From NCBI GenBank assembly GCA_947489685.1, contig CANLEM010000002.1:620001-684000 (forward strand): a DNA stretch of 64,000 nucleotides. The letters are read 5' to 3'. A model generated the notes under the pieces. It was not told the DNA's origin. It saw only the letters and a program-made list of their open reading frames with translations, and made no database searches. Made by a program: the position numbers and the translations under genes. The DNA is from an uncultured Aquimarina sp. (GTDB lineage: Bacteria > Bacteroidota > Bacteroidia > Flavobacteriales > Flavobacteriaceae). Shown here in pieces: positions 16,881 through 25,698 of the stretch (the first letter of the stretch is position 1; each line of letters opens with the position of its first letter).

Positions 16881-17520
16881 AGATTTGCTTTAAATTTTCA
16901 CTAAACAATTCTGCATATTCTTTTACTACCATTTGATCAAAATAAGGTTCATTATCAATCCTACCGATCACCATAACATCTGTCATCTTCTTAATAATAT
17001 CCTCGGTAGTTTTGTGTTGCGTTCCACTAAAAATGACAAATGGAGTAAACCCTTTATTCTGTAGCATTTGTATAGTCATCAATGTATGATTTATACTCCC
17101 AAGATAATGGCGTGATACTACGATCACTTTATAATCCGGTTTGATAAGATCGATGATGGTATCCTTGTCGTTTAACGGAACCAAAAGACCTCCTGCTCCT
17201 TCTATTACAAGATCGTTATCCGTCTTTGGAAGAGTGATCTCATTAATTTTGATAGAAATATTATCTATTTCTGCTGCTGCATGTGGACTCATTGGAGTAT
17301 GCAAGGCATAGCTATTGGGGTGAAATACGGATTTTGAATTAGATACTAGTTGCTTTACTTTATCTGTATCCGAAAAATCTAAATCTCCCGCTTGTATAGG
17401 TTTAAAATAATCTGCTTGTAATGACTCTACCACAATGGCTGAAGCTATAGTTTTTCCAACTTCGGTGCCTATTCCGGTAATGAATATTTTTTTTGAAGCC
17501 TCTTTGGTTCCTGCTGACAT
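16870..17520 (-). CDS. bioD: Dethiobiotin synthase
   Basis: A 216-residue ATP-dependent ligase that closes the ureido ring of dethiobiotin from DAPA and CO2. The P-loop is at the N-terminus (FITGIGTEVGKTIAS, ~13-27); YFKPIQAG carries the conserved substrate lysine, and VIEGAGGLLVPL is the family-specific loop. It follows bioF by 11 bp and overlaps bioA by 11 bp. The eight N-terminal residues before KKIFITG are variable in the family. Confidence 0.96.
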   Translation of the reverse strand: MSAGTKEASKKIFITGIGTEVGKTIASAIVVESLQADYFKPIQAGDLDFSDTDKVKQLVSNSKSVFHPNSYALHTPMSPHAAAEIDNISIKINEITLPKTDNDLVIEGAGGLLVPLNDKDTIIDLIKPDYKVIVVSRHYLGSINHTLMTIQMLQNKGFTPFVIFSGTQHKTTEDIIKKMTDVMVIGRIDNEPYFDQMVVKEYAELFSENLKQIYES

Positions 17521-17531
17521 AATTGTCTAAT

Positions 17532-18689
17532 TTACTTTAAAACAAAGGTAGCTAACAACCCTAAAACTTTACTAATTTCTTCTTTAGAATTATACGTATG
17601 CAAACAAAAACGCAATCTCTCTTTTCCTGCAGGTACCGTAGGCGATAAGATAGGTTTTACATCAAAACCGTTCTCTCTTAATACTTCAGCTATTCTTTTC
17701 ACCTCTTCATTACCCGAAATAATACAACAATGTATCGCAGATGTACTTTCTATAAAAGTATTGTTAAGACCAGTTGTTTTTATAGTATGATTGAAAAATT
17801 TTATATTATCTTTTAATTTTTTAATCTCTGAAGCATCATTTAATGCACTATAAGCAGATTGAATTGTGGCCAAAGAATGCGGTGGCAATCCTGTTGTATA
17901 CATAAGACTTCGGGCAAAATTAATAAGGTAGTTTTTTAACTCCGTAGAACCCAAAACAACTGCTCCATGACACCCTAATGCTTTCCCGAAGGTATTAATT
18001 CGAGCAAAAATTTTATCCTCTATTCCTAACTCTTGAAGCAATCCTACTCCATTTTTGCCAAAAACTCCACAGGCATGAGCCTCGTCAATAATCAAATGAT
18101 ACTTATGGTCTATACACAAAGTTGCTAATGTTCTTAAATCAGGAACATCTCCATCCATAGAGAATACCGATTCGGTAACAATATACACTTCGGCAAGTTG
18201 AGTTTGACTTGTTGAGTTTGGCTTAACTTGTTTTAGTTTTTGTTTTAAATCATTTAAATCGTTATGCACAAATTTATACGATTTGGCATTACTCATTTGG
18301 ATTCCGTCTCGGATCGAAGCATGAATAAACTCATCATACAAAATAATATCTCCTCGTTGCGGTACGCTAGAAAAGAATCCCACATTAGCATCATATCCCG
18401 AATTAAAAATCAAAGCCGCCTCGGCATTATGAAAATTAGAAAGTATTTCTTCGGTCTCTACATATAGTTTATGATTTCCAGAAAGCAATCTAGACCCCGT
18501 AGCGCCGTTTTGACAAGATCCCTTGGCTATCAATAAATCGTGAGCACTATCAAAAATTGTCTTTGAAGATGCAAATCCTAAATAGTCATTAGATGAAAAA
18601 TCTACTAACTTATTTTGCTCCTCTAATCTCCGCAATGCATTATCAGCAATACGATCATCTAGTCTTTTAATTAGTTTTTTAGGCAACAT
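17532..18689 (-). CDS. bioF: 8-amino-7-oxononanoate synthase
   Basis: A PLP-dependent alpha-oxoamine synthase of 385 residues, condensing pimeloyl-ACP/CoA with alanine. Visible features are DFSSNDYLGF near the N-terminus, GSRLLSGNH, the PLP-contacting DEAHACGVFGKNG, and the Schiff-base lysine in TFGKALGCHG. I place the start at the ATG at 18689 (MLPKKLIKR) rather than 15 bases upstream, because TACCTTTG at 18701-18694 looks like its -7 element and would give a leaderless or very short-leader message. First gene of bioF-bioD-bioA. Confidence 0.95.
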   Translation of the reverse strand: MLPKKLIKRLDDRIADNALRRLEEQNKLVDFSSNDYLGFASSKTIFDSAHDLLIAKGSCQNGATGSRLLSGNHKLYVETEEILSNFHNAEAALIFNSGYDANVGFFSSVPQRGDIILYDEFIHASIRDGIQMSNAKSYKFVHNDLNDLKQKLKQVKPNSTSQTQLAEVYIVTESVFSMDGDVPDLRTLATLCIDHKYHLIIDEAHACGVFGKNGVGLLQELGIEDKIFARINTFGKALGCHGAVVLGSTELKNYLINFARSLMYTTGLPPHSLATIQSAYSALNDASEIKKLKDNIKFFNHTIKTTGLNNTFIESTSAIHCCIISGNEEVKRIAEVLRENGFDVKPILSPTVPAGKERLRFCLHTYNSKEEISKVLGLLATFVLK

Positions 18690-18693
18690 GGAC

Positions 18694-18701
18694 CAAAGGT
18701 A
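18694..18701 (-). promoter_or_regulatory. Likely -7 element of the bioF promoter
   Basis: On the minus strand TACCTTTG, a match to TAnnTTTG, ends 4 bases before the preferred bioF ATG. The nearest TTG (18729-18727) is 25 bp away, slightly outside the usual spacing, so support is partial. Confidence 0.45.
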
Positions 18702-18761
18702 CAAAGACCTTTAAGTTTTAAAAACTCAATTCTATAATTATCTTTTTTTAATAAAAAATTA

Positions 18762-18789
18762 TTGTTTTTCAATAATTTTTATATCTTTG
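18762..18789 (+). promoter_or_regulatory. Promoter of the DUF2975-DUF2975-HTH operon
   Basis: TTG (18762-18764), 17-bp spacer, TATCTTTG (18782-18789), an exact consensus match. A palindrome follows immediately. Confidence 0.75.
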
Positions 18790-18806
18790 TTATCGTTAAA
18801 CGATAA
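18790..18806 (+). promoter_or_regulatory. Operator-like palindrome at the transcription start
   Basis: TTATCGTT-A-AACGATAA is a perfect 8-bp inverted repeat around one base. It abuts the -7 element and ends 10 bases before the ATG, where a repressor would block transcription initiation. The HTH protein encoded by the third gene of this operon is the obvious candidate binder (inference). Confidence 0.65.
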
Positions 18807-18816
18807 TTTTAATTAA

Positions 18817-19320
18817 ATGAAACCTATTCATATTTTAAAAAAACTAATTACTATTTTATATTATCTCGTAGGCATTGGACTATTTGCGGGAGTTTTTAAA
18901 TTACTTCTTAATATTTTTAATCAGAAAGAAATTGCGCCTTCATTAGTAAAAGGCGAAACACTGTACTCTTTAAGCTCTATAAAAGTAATTATCGCCGAAG
19001 TACTGGTTCTTTTACTTTCTTTTGCATTTTTTAAAGCCATTTCTTTTCTAAAACATAGTTTAGGCGATTTATCTGAAGGAAATCATTTTTCGAGAAACGT
19101 TATCCAGAACTTTAAAAACGTAGGTACTCTATTTGTAGTTTGTGGTTTAGGAGAGCTATTAGGAAAATTAATCATTACCTACTTGATAGAAAATAACTTT
19201 GCTATTGAGTTTGATAGTTCTATAGTTTTATTTCCTGTTATAGGGCTCTTCTTTTTATATCTAAGCGAGGTATTTTCAAAAGCAAGAGAAATTCAATCTG
19301 AAAACAATTTAACGGTATAA
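18817..19320 (+). CDS. DUF2975 family membrane protein (first copy)
   Basis: A 167-residue protein with four membrane helices (~9-32, 50-74, 100-128, 137-155), the usual DUF2975 layout. The loop after helix 2, HSLGDLSEGNHFSRNVI, and the end motif AREIQSENNLTV are shared with the next gene, whose C-terminus is GIEIQSENELTV. The two are diverged tandem paralogues separated by 2 bp. Members of this family are typically encoded next to a small XRE regulator; their function is unknown. Confidence 0.85.
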   Translation: MKPIHILKKLITILYYLVGIGLFAGVFKLLLNIFNQKEIAPSLVKGETLYSLSSIKVIIAEVLVLLLSFAFFKAISFLKHSLGDLSEGNHFSRNVIQNFKNVGTLFVVCGLGELLGKLIITYLIENNFAIEFDSSIVLFPVIGLFFLYLSEVFSKAREIQSENNLTV

Positions 19321-19322
19321 TC

Positions 19323-19844
19323 ATGAAAACAAAACAAATTTTAAATACCATAAAAATAATATCATGGATCTTATTTATTGGTTTATGTATCAAATTAGGA
19401 GCAATACTTATTTCGAGTACTATTAGCCTTTTTGTTAATACCGCTGCTGCCGAGGATTTATATCTGGGCCTGGATTTATCCAACGTTTATGACTTTTCTA
19501 AGAATCATTATGTTATGCTTTTATCACTAGTTGTTTCTATATTAGCTCTAAAAGCGTATCTATTCTATTTGGTGATCAAGATATTTTTAAAGATTGATTT
19601 TGATATGCCATTCACCAAAGTTATTGCTAATCTTATTTCGGATATTAGTTACTTTTCATTGTCTGCAGGAGTATTAGCATATATCGCTAACAGATACAGC
19701 AACTGGTTGCAAAAAAAAGGAGTGCTCTTTGATTTAGAGTGGGGTAGTTCAGAATTCCTTTTTATGGCAGGTATTGTTTTTATTATAGCATTAATCTTTA
19801 AAAGAGGTATCGAAATTCAATCCGAAAACGAATTAACTGTATAA
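19323..19844 (+). CDS. DUF2975 family membrane protein (second copy)
   Basis: A 173-residue protein with four membrane helices (~10-33, 62-88, 103-126, 144-160). It carries the same C-terminal signature as its neighbour (EIQSENELTV) and a related inter-helix loop (DFDMPFTKVIANLI). It lies 2 bp after the first copy and 2 bp before the HTH gene, so three genes form one tight operon. Possibly the two paralogues form a heteromeric membrane complex; nothing in the sequence shows a catalytic site. Confidence 0.85.
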   Translation: MKTKQILNTIKIISWILFIGLCIKLGAILISSTISLFVNTAAAEDLYLGLDLSNVYDFSKNHYVMLLSLVVSILALKAYLFYLVIKIFLKIDFDMPFTKVIANLISDISYFSLSAGVLAYIANRYSNWLQKKGVLFDLEWGSSEFLFMAGIVFIIALIFKRGIEIQSENELTV

Positions 19845-19846
19845 TT

Positions 19847-20050
19847 ATGCCAATAATCATAAATCTAGATGTAATGCTGGCCAAACGAAAAATGAAGAGC
19901 AAAGAATTGGCAGAACATATTGGTATTACAACAGCAAATCTCTCTATACTTAAATCTGGAAAAGCAAAAGCAATCCGATTCTCGACACTAGAAGCTATCT
20001 GTAAAGCACTAGAATGCCAACCTTCTGATATTTTAGAATACCAACCATAG
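19847..20050 (+). CDS. Small XRE-family HTH regulator (YozG-like)
   Basis: A 67-residue single-domain Cro/CI-type helix-turn-helix protein. Helices are visible as NLDVMLAKRKMKSKELAEHIG, then TTANLSILKSGKAKAIRFSTLEAICKALECQPSDILEY, the usual layout of YozG-like regulators. It has no sensor domain. As the last gene of the DUF2975 operon it may repress its own operon through the palindrome at 18790-18806. Such proteins commonly bind short palindromes as dimers; control through the membrane partners is inference. Confidence 0.9.
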   Translation: MPIIINLDVMLAKRKMKSKELAEHIGITTANLSILKSGKAKAIRFSTLEAICKALECQPSDILEYQP

Positions 20051-20151
20051 GTAAAAACTAATGCGATAGAATTAGGAGAAGCATCGAAACTATAAATTAT
20101 TACCAAATCAAAGATCCAGCCTTTTTATAATAATATTGATTAATAACTTAT

Positions 20152-20188
20152 ATTTAACCCACTATCCATAATGGATGGTGGGTTAAAT
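20152..20188 (+). terminator. Terminator after the DUF2975-HTH operon
   Basis: A long hairpin: outer arms ATTTAACCCAC / GTGGGTTAAAT and inner arms ATCCAT / ATGGAT, separated by a T/G mismatch. A T-rich tract follows 2-3 bases later. Confidence 0.7.
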
Positions 20189-20205
20189 ATAATTTTTCTT
20201 CAATC

Positions 20206-22029
20206 ATGAAATTCACATCAATCGTACTACTCATTCTATCAACAACATTGAGTTTCTCTCAGGCGGGTCCTAGTAATTTTCAAAACAATTATACTATTTC
20301 GTTTGAAAATGCTGTACACCATGAAGCCAAAGTTAGCGCTACTTTTTCAAACTTAGATAGTGAAGTTATCGCTTTAAGGATGAGTAGAACTTCGCCAGGA
20401 AGGTATGCCTTGCATGAATTTGCAAAAAATGTTTACGATCTCAAGATTACCAATAGTACAGGAAAAGAACTTGTGGTTACTCGTCCTAACCCTCACGAGT
20501 GGCAAGTATCGGGGCATGATGGAACCATTATCATTTCATATATTTTATTTGCGGATAGAGGAGATGGCACCTATTCTCAAATCGATGAAACACATGCACA
20601 TCTTAATATCCCAGCGACTTTTATGTATGTCCCAGCGTTAAAAGAACGTCCTATTTCGGTAAAATTTGATGTTAGAAAAGATCTTGACTGGAAAGTAGCA
20701 ACACAACTTATTGATAATGGTAATAACAATTTTTCGGCACCAAATCTTCAATATTTTATGGATAGTCCAGTCGAAATAAGTAATCATGATATCAGAGAAG
20801 TTAAGGTGCAAAACAGTAATAATAAAACCTATACCATACGTTTTGTATTACATCATGATGGTACCGAACAAGAAGTCGATACTTACTTTGAAAAAATCAA
20901 GAAAATTGTGGAGCAAGAAAAAGCCGTTTTTGGAGAATACCCAGATTTTGATCATGGCGAATATACTTTTCTTGCTTGTTACATCCCCAATGCATCTGGA
21001 GACGGAATGGAGCACAGAAATTCTACTATACTCACCAGTACTAGAAGTCTGGCCGATGGTGGTATGGAACGTAATATAGGTACTGTTTCTCATGAGTTTT
21101 TTCATGCCTGGAACGTAGAACGTATTAGACCACAAGATTTAGAACCTTTTAATTTCGAAAAGGCCAATATGTCTGAAGCACTTTGGTTTGCCGAAGGATT
21201 TACAAGTTACTATACAAACCTTATTTTGTGCAGAGCAGGAATAATTAGTCGTGAAAAATATATCGAAGGATTAGCCAGAACCTATAACTATGTATGGAAC
21301 TCTCCAGGACGTAAATTCTTTAACCCTATTGAGATGAGTTATCAAGCACCATTTGTGGATGCTGCCAAATCTGTAGATCCTGTTAATAGAGGAAATACAT
21401 TTATCTCTTACTACTCTTACGGAAGTATGCTAGGTCTTGCTCTGGATTTGTCATTACGTAATCACAAAGAAGGTTTACATCTTGACGATTACATGAAACT
21501 AGTTTGGAATACATATGGTAAAACCGAAAAACCATATACCGTTAAGAATCTACATCGTCTTCTAGAAACATACGCTGGTGCTCCTTTTGCAAATGATTTT
21601 TTTCAAAAATATATTTACGATAGCCAGATGCCCGATTACCAATTTCTTTTTAATAGTGTTGGTGCAGCAATTGTAAAGAACAAAAACACTCCTTATCACG
21701 GGATCTCATTTAAATATGACCAAAGTAATAACGAATTATTCATTAATCAGTATCCCAAAAAAGATAGTCCAGCCTACGAAGCGGGTCTTGATAAAGGTGA
21801 TGTTCTATTAGCGATTAATGAAGAAAAGATTATCGATGATAATCAACTAAAAACTGTATTAGAAAAATATAAACCCGGAAATAAAATTATTATTAGTTAT
21901 AAAAGGATTGGTAAAATATCTAAAACCGAATTACAACTAGAAAACACGCCTGTTATCAAAACCGTATTATCGCAAAACCCCGATAAAAAGGCCATGGAAA
22001 AACGGGATGATTGGTTAAAAGCTCATTAA
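20206..22029 (+). CDS. M61-family metallopeptidase with C-terminal PDZ domain
   Basis: A 607-residue exported protein. A signal peptide (~1-20, ending near FSQAG) is followed by a beta-rich N-terminal domain and the catalytic gluzincin domain with HEFFH (~297-301) and the downstream Glu in WFAEGFTSYY. A PDZ domain lies at ~495-575 (FINQYPKKDSPAYEAGLDKGDVLLAINEEKI). M61 peptidases (glycyl aminopeptidase family) act on peptides or exported proteins; the substrate is unknown. The gene is followed after 1 bp by a GNAT acetyltransferase gene and may be co-transcribed with it. Confidence 0.93.
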   Translation: MKFTSIVLLILSTTLSFSQAGPSNFQNNYTISFENAVHHEAKVSATFSNLDSEVIALRMSRTSPGRYALHEFAKNVYDLKITNSTGKELVVTRPNPHEWQVSGHDGTIIISYILFADRGDGTYSQIDETHAHLNIPATFMYVPALKERPISVKFDVRKDLDWKVATQLIDNGNNNFSAPNLQYFMDSPVEISNHDIREVKVQNSNNKTYTIRFVLHHDGTEQEVDTYFEKIKKIVEQEKAVFGEYPDFDHGEYTFLACYIPNASGDGMEHRNSTILTSTRSLADGGMERNIGTVSHEFFHAWNVERIRPQDLEPFNFEKANMSEALWFAEGFTSYYTNLILCRAGIISREKYIEGLARTYNYVWNSPGRKFFNPIEMSYQAPFVDAAKSVDPVNRGNTFISYYSYGSMLGLALDLSLRNHKEGLHLDDYMKLVWNTYGKTEKPYTVKNLHRLLETYAGAPFANDFFQKYIYDSQMPDYQFLFNSVGAAIVKNKNTPYHGISFKYDQSNNELFINQYPKKDSPAYEAGLDKGDVLLAINEEKIIDDNQLKTVLEKYKPGNKIIISYKRIGKISKTELQLENTPVIKTVLSQNPDKKAMEKRDDWLKAH

Positions 22030-22030
22030 A

Positions 22031-22576
22031 ATGAGACCAGAAATAGAATATACTTCTGTTAGACATAAGGAGGAATTGTTACAAATACTTGAACTCCAAC
22101 AAAAGAATTTGTCAAGCAACATTTCTGAAGCTGAAAAGGAAAAAGAAGGGTTTGTAACTGTTGAGCACGACATAGACATCTTAAATAAAATGAATGATCA
22201 ACAACCGCATATCATTGCTAAGCACAATGATAAGGTTATTGGTTATACCTTATGCATGACTTCGATGTTTGGAAATGATATTGAAGTTCTAAAACCTATG
22301 TTTACTAAAATCGAAGAACATCTTAAAAACGATACCACATATATCGTTATGGGTCAAGTCTGTATCGATAAGGCATATCGTGGTCAAGGAGTTTTTAGAG
22401 GTTTATACCAACAAATGAAAATAGAATTACAAGAAAAATATAATCTCTTGATTACCGAAGTAGCTGCAAATAACTTACGTTCAATGAGGGCTCATAAGGC
22501 AGTAGGTTTCAAAACACTTATAGTATATAATGTGGATGATATGGAGTGGCATTTGATCTATTGGAATTGGAAATAA
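22031..22576 (+). CDS. GNAT-family N-acetyltransferase
   Basis: A 181-residue acetyl-CoA-dependent acyltransferase. The acetyl-CoA pyrophosphate loop is visible as VCIDKAYRGQGVFRGLY (~116-132), followed by the beta-strand ITEVAANNLRSMRAHKAVGF and a C-terminal strand pair. The N-terminal ~55 residues are helical and less conserved. The substrate cannot be predicted. It starts 1 bp after the M61 peptidase stop and is convergent with the LytTR regulator gene. Confidence 0.85.
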   Translation: MRPEIEYTSVRHKEELLQILELQQKNLSSNISEAEKEKEGFVTVEHDIDILNKMNDQQPHIIAKHNDKVIGYTLCMTSMFGNDIEVLKPMFTKIEEHLKNDTTYIVMGQVCIDKAYRGQGVFRGLYQQMKIELQEKYNLLITEVAANNLRSMRAHKAVGFKTLIVYNVDDMEWHLIYWNWK

Positions 22577-22583
22577 ATTTAGT

Positions 22584-23279
22584 TTAAAACAATCTCTTCT
22601 TTATAATCGCTTTATACGATTGACCAATAGGAACAGTAACTTCATCTAATTTAATTTGATTACCAACAATACTTTTTATTGAGGCTATATTGACCATAAA
22701 TGAGCGATGAACTCGTATAAATTGATCTACAGGTAAAACAGTCTCAAAATGAGAGATCGATTCATGAATCAATAACCTTTCATTTTGCAGATATAATTTC
22801 ACATAACTCCCATAACTTTCGAGGTACTTAATCTGATCTAACCGAATATGATGTGTCTCTTTGTCTCCTTTTAAGAAAATACTTGTAGGAGAAGCTTCGA
22901 CTATTGTTTTGCTTTTCTTAGACGATTGCTCTTTTACCTTAATTACTTTTGCATATGCTTTTAAAAATCTTTCAAATGAAAATGGTTTTAACAAGTAATC
23001 ACAAACTTCTAGTTCATAGCTTTCTACTGCAAATTCTGAATATGCAGAAGTAACCACTATCAAAGGTGGATTCGTTAACGTACGTAAAAAATCAAGACCT
23101 TTTAATTTTGGCATTTCTATATCCAGAAATATCAAATCTACCTGATTCTTTTGGAGAAAAGCGATTGCATCAATAGCGTTATAACAGTTTCCAACCAAAG
23201 TTAAATCACTTAATGATGCTGCGTGATCTTCAATAATCGTATGCGCAATAGGCTCATCATCTACGATGATATAGTTCAT
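22584..23279 (-). CDS. LytTR-family response regulator
   Basis: A 231-residue protein: an N-terminal receiver domain (~1-118) with the acidic pair in VDDEP, the phospho-acceptor Asp in IFLDIEMP (~54), Thr/Ser in VVTSAYSE and the Lys of LLKPF; then a C-terminal LytTR DNA-binding domain (~135-231, IKYLESYGSYVKLYL... FIRVHRSFMVNIASI). It lies 2 bp downstream of its sensor kinase gene. Together they resemble LytS/LytR-type pairs and are divergent from the ABC/M1 transporter genes, which they may control. Confidence 0.92.
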   Translation of the reverse strand: MNYIIVDDEPIAHTIIEDHAASLSDLTLVGNCYNAIDAIAFLQKNQVDLIFLDIEMPKLKGLDFLRTLTNPPLIVVTSAYSEFAVESYELEVCDYLLKPFSFERFLKAYAKVIKVKEQSSKKSKTIVEASPTSIFLKGDKETHHIRLDQIKYLESYGSYVKLYLQNERLLIHESISHFETVLPVDQFIRVHRSFMVNIASIKSIVGNQIKLDEVTVPIGQSYKAIIKKRLF

Positions 23280-23281
23280 AT

Positions 23282-24592
23282 TTAAATATTAATCGTTAAA
23301 CGTGCGTTATAAATTTCATCTCCCATAGTACAATCAAGAGTATGTGCATCATTATATATAATCTCTAATCTTTTTTTTAGGTTGTCTAACCCAATTCCTT
23401 TAGAATTACTTAAAGCAGTAGCATCAAAATTGTTCGTTACCTCAAAAATAATCTGATGGTCTATAACCTCAAGATTGATATTTACATAAGCTCCTCGAAT
23501 CAAAGAATCCACTCCATGTTTAAACGCATTCTCTAACAATATTATAAATAATAATGGCGGAATCTGGATACTATCCTGCTGTATCTGTCTTGTAAAGGTA
23601 ATGGTTACTTTTTCATGATGTCTTATGCGCTGTAGTTCAATATAATTTTCTAAGTATTCTATTTCTTCTTCTAGTGCTACTTCGGTTTCTTTTCCTTTAT
23701 AAATCACATACCTCATAATTTCTGACAATTTTAAAATCAAATCAGGGGTTTGATCAGATTTTCGTTTGGCTAATCCGTACAGATTGTTTAATGTATTAAA
23801 AAAGAAATGTGGATTTACTTGTTGCTTTAATAAGGCTAATTCTGCTTTGGCCTTATCGGCTTTCAAGTTTTGAAACCATTTCCACTGATCATAGATCCAT
23901 AGTACAACGAATAATGGCAAAGGAAACAAGAAGACGAAGAATAAATCGAGGTTTTCTTCATGGGTTCTAGCACCAAAAAAGATGACAAACACAAAGAAAA
24001 AAATCAATAGTGCGCCGTATAATCCTCCAATTAGTAATTTATACTTTTGAAAAAATGTTGGGGCCAGAATATAAAATACTCCCAACCAAAATAGCGTAAG
24101 TAATACAAAAGTAATAGGATTGTCGGGCACATTCATATAATCATCTATAGCCAACATGATGATAAAAACTATCGAAAGTAATACCTGTTTTATCAAAAAC
24201 AGTTTGCGCTCTTTTAGAAAAGCAACTGCATTTCTTCTTTTATATCGCTGCATATACCAGGACCATAAAATATAACTGCTCGTAATAAAAAATAGAAAAA
24301 CGCAGCTGATCGCGATTACTTTATATTCCATTGATTTCCCAAATATAAAGCCCAATAAAGAAATCACCCAACAGACAATCATCCAATAAAAAATGTTATC
24401 TCTCTTATGAAAAAGCATTGCATTTACAAGTGCAGAAACTACTAAACCCCAAAAAATATAACCCACAACGTTAACCAATATTTCTTCTGGGTCTATCCTT
24501 ATAAAATCTATATACTCTAGCGCTTTTACTATTAAAAATAGTATTCCAAATCCGTACGGAATTGCTCTGTATTTTCTTAAAAATGTAACCAT
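23282..24592 (-). CDS. LytS-like (HisKA_5TM / PF06580) sensor histidine kinase
   Basis: A 436-residue membrane kinase. Seven or so hydrophobic segments occupy residues ~10-235. The His-kinase motif is LLKQQVNPHFFFNTLNNLYG (~250-269, phospho-His in NPHF), followed by an ATPase domain with IPPLLFIILLENAFKHGVDS (N box) and GIGLDNLKKRLEIIY (G box). No periplasmic sensor domain is seen, so the signal is probably sensed in the membrane. It is the first gene of the kinase-regulator pair. Two TAnnTTTG-like sequences (24605-24598, 24614-24607, minus strand) lie just upstream. Confidence 0.92.
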   Translation of the reverse strand: MVTFLRKYRAIPYGFGILFLIVKALEYIDFIRIDPEEILVNVVGYIFWGLVVSALVNAMLFHKRDNIFYWMIVCWVISLLGFIFGKSMEYKVIAISCVFLFFITSSYILWSWYMQRYKRRNAVAFLKERKLFLIKQVLLSIVFIIMLAIDDYMNVPDNPITFVLLTLFWLGVFYILAPTFFQKYKLLIGGLYGALLIFFFVFVIFFGARTHEENLDLFFVFLFPLPLFVVLWIYDQWKWFQNLKADKAKAELALLKQQVNPHFFFNTLNNLYGLAKRKSDQTPDLILKLSEIMRYVIYKGKETEVALEEEIEYLENYIELQRIRHHEKVTITFTRQIQQDSIQIPPLLFIILLENAFKHGVDSLIRGAYVNINLEVIDHQIIFEVTNNFDATALSNSKGIGLDNLKKRLEIIYNDAHTLDCTMGDEIYNARLTINI

Positions 24593-24798
24593 TCATTCAA
24601 AAATAACAAACCTATATCTATCTCCATAGTTATATTCATAAATGCCATTAAAATTGCAATGAATGCTTCACTTTTTGTAACGAATATGGTTGATATGTTT
24701 TTTTGAAGTATCTATTCTGTTTTAACAACGTCTATGTACATTATTAGATTTTCTTTCTTACTCATTTTATGTTCGTATCAGATTTAAAATCAATTCTT

Positions 24799-25668
24799 AT
24801 GAACACATTACAGATAACCAATGTATCCAAAACATATACGAATGGTGTAAAAGCATTAGATACCATTTCATTGACCATTAAAAACGGCATGTTCGGATTA
24901 TTAGGGCCTAATGGAGCCGGTAAATCTTCATTAATGCGCACTATTGCCACATTACAAGAACCTAGTTTAGGAGCCATATCCTTTAATGACATTGATATTC
25001 TAAAACAACCTCAGGAATTAAGAAATAAATTAGGGTATCTACCACAAGAGTTTGGAGTATATCCAAAAATTTCTGTTCAAAAACTATTAGATCATTTGGC
25101 TGTACTAAAAGGTATCATTAATAAAAATGAACGTTCGGAGCAAGTAGCAGCTTTGTTACAACAAACAAATCTATATCAGTACCGAAAAAAAGCGGTTCAT
25201 ACATTCTCTGGCGGAATGAGACAACGATTTGGTATTGCCCAAGCTTTATTAGGAAACCCTCAGCTCATCATTGTAGATGAACCAACTGCAGGACTAGATC
25301 CTGAAGAGCGTAATCGTTTCTTGAATTTGTTAAGTGAAATCGGAGAAAACATTATTGTAATTCTATCCACACATATCGTGGATGATGTAAAAGATTTATG
25401 TTCTAATATGGCTATTATGAGCCAAGGTAAGATCATTGCACAAGGTATTCCTTCAGAATTAACAGAAAAATTGGATGGAAAAGTCTGGCACAAAATCGTT
25501 AAAAAAGAAGATTTGAAAAGCTATCAAACCGCTTTTAACGTCATTTCTACACGTTTGTTTTCTGGCAAAACTCAGCTACACGTTTTGGCCGATGAAAGAC
25601 CAGAGATCGGATTTAAACAAATCAATCCAGAGTTAGAAGATGTATACTTCAGTAAACTTCGAGCATAA
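24799..25668 (+). CDS. ABC transporter ATP-binding protein
   Basis: A 289-residue nucleotide-binding subunit. Walker A is GPNGAGKSS, the Q loop YLPQEFGVYP, the signature FSGGMRQRFG, Walker B LIIVDEPTAGLDP, and the switch His lies in LSTHIVDDV. A C-terminal ~75-residue extension follows. I chose the ATG at 24799 (MNTLQITNVSKTY); an in-frame ATG 30 bases upstream would add a non-conserved leader. It pairs with the permease/M1 fusion starting 30 bp later. The direction of transport is probably export or membrane remodelling rather than uptake. Confidence 0.93.
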   Translation: MNTLQITNVSKTYTNGVKALDTISLTIKNGMFGLLGPNGAGKSSLMRTIATLQEPSLGAISFNDIDILKQPQELRNKLGYLPQEFGVYPKISVQKLLDHLAVLKGIINKNERSEQVAALLQQTNLYQYRKKAVHTFSGGMRQRFGIAQALLGNPQLIIVDEPTAGLDPEERNRFLNLLSEIGENIIVILSTHIVDDVKDLCSNMAIMSQGKIIAQGIPSELTEKLDGKVWHKIVKKEDLKSYQTAFNVISTRLFSGKTQLHVLADERPEIGFKQINPELEDVYFSKLRA

Positions 25669-25698
25669 TAGTAACTACCTCAATAAAAAATTCAACTT

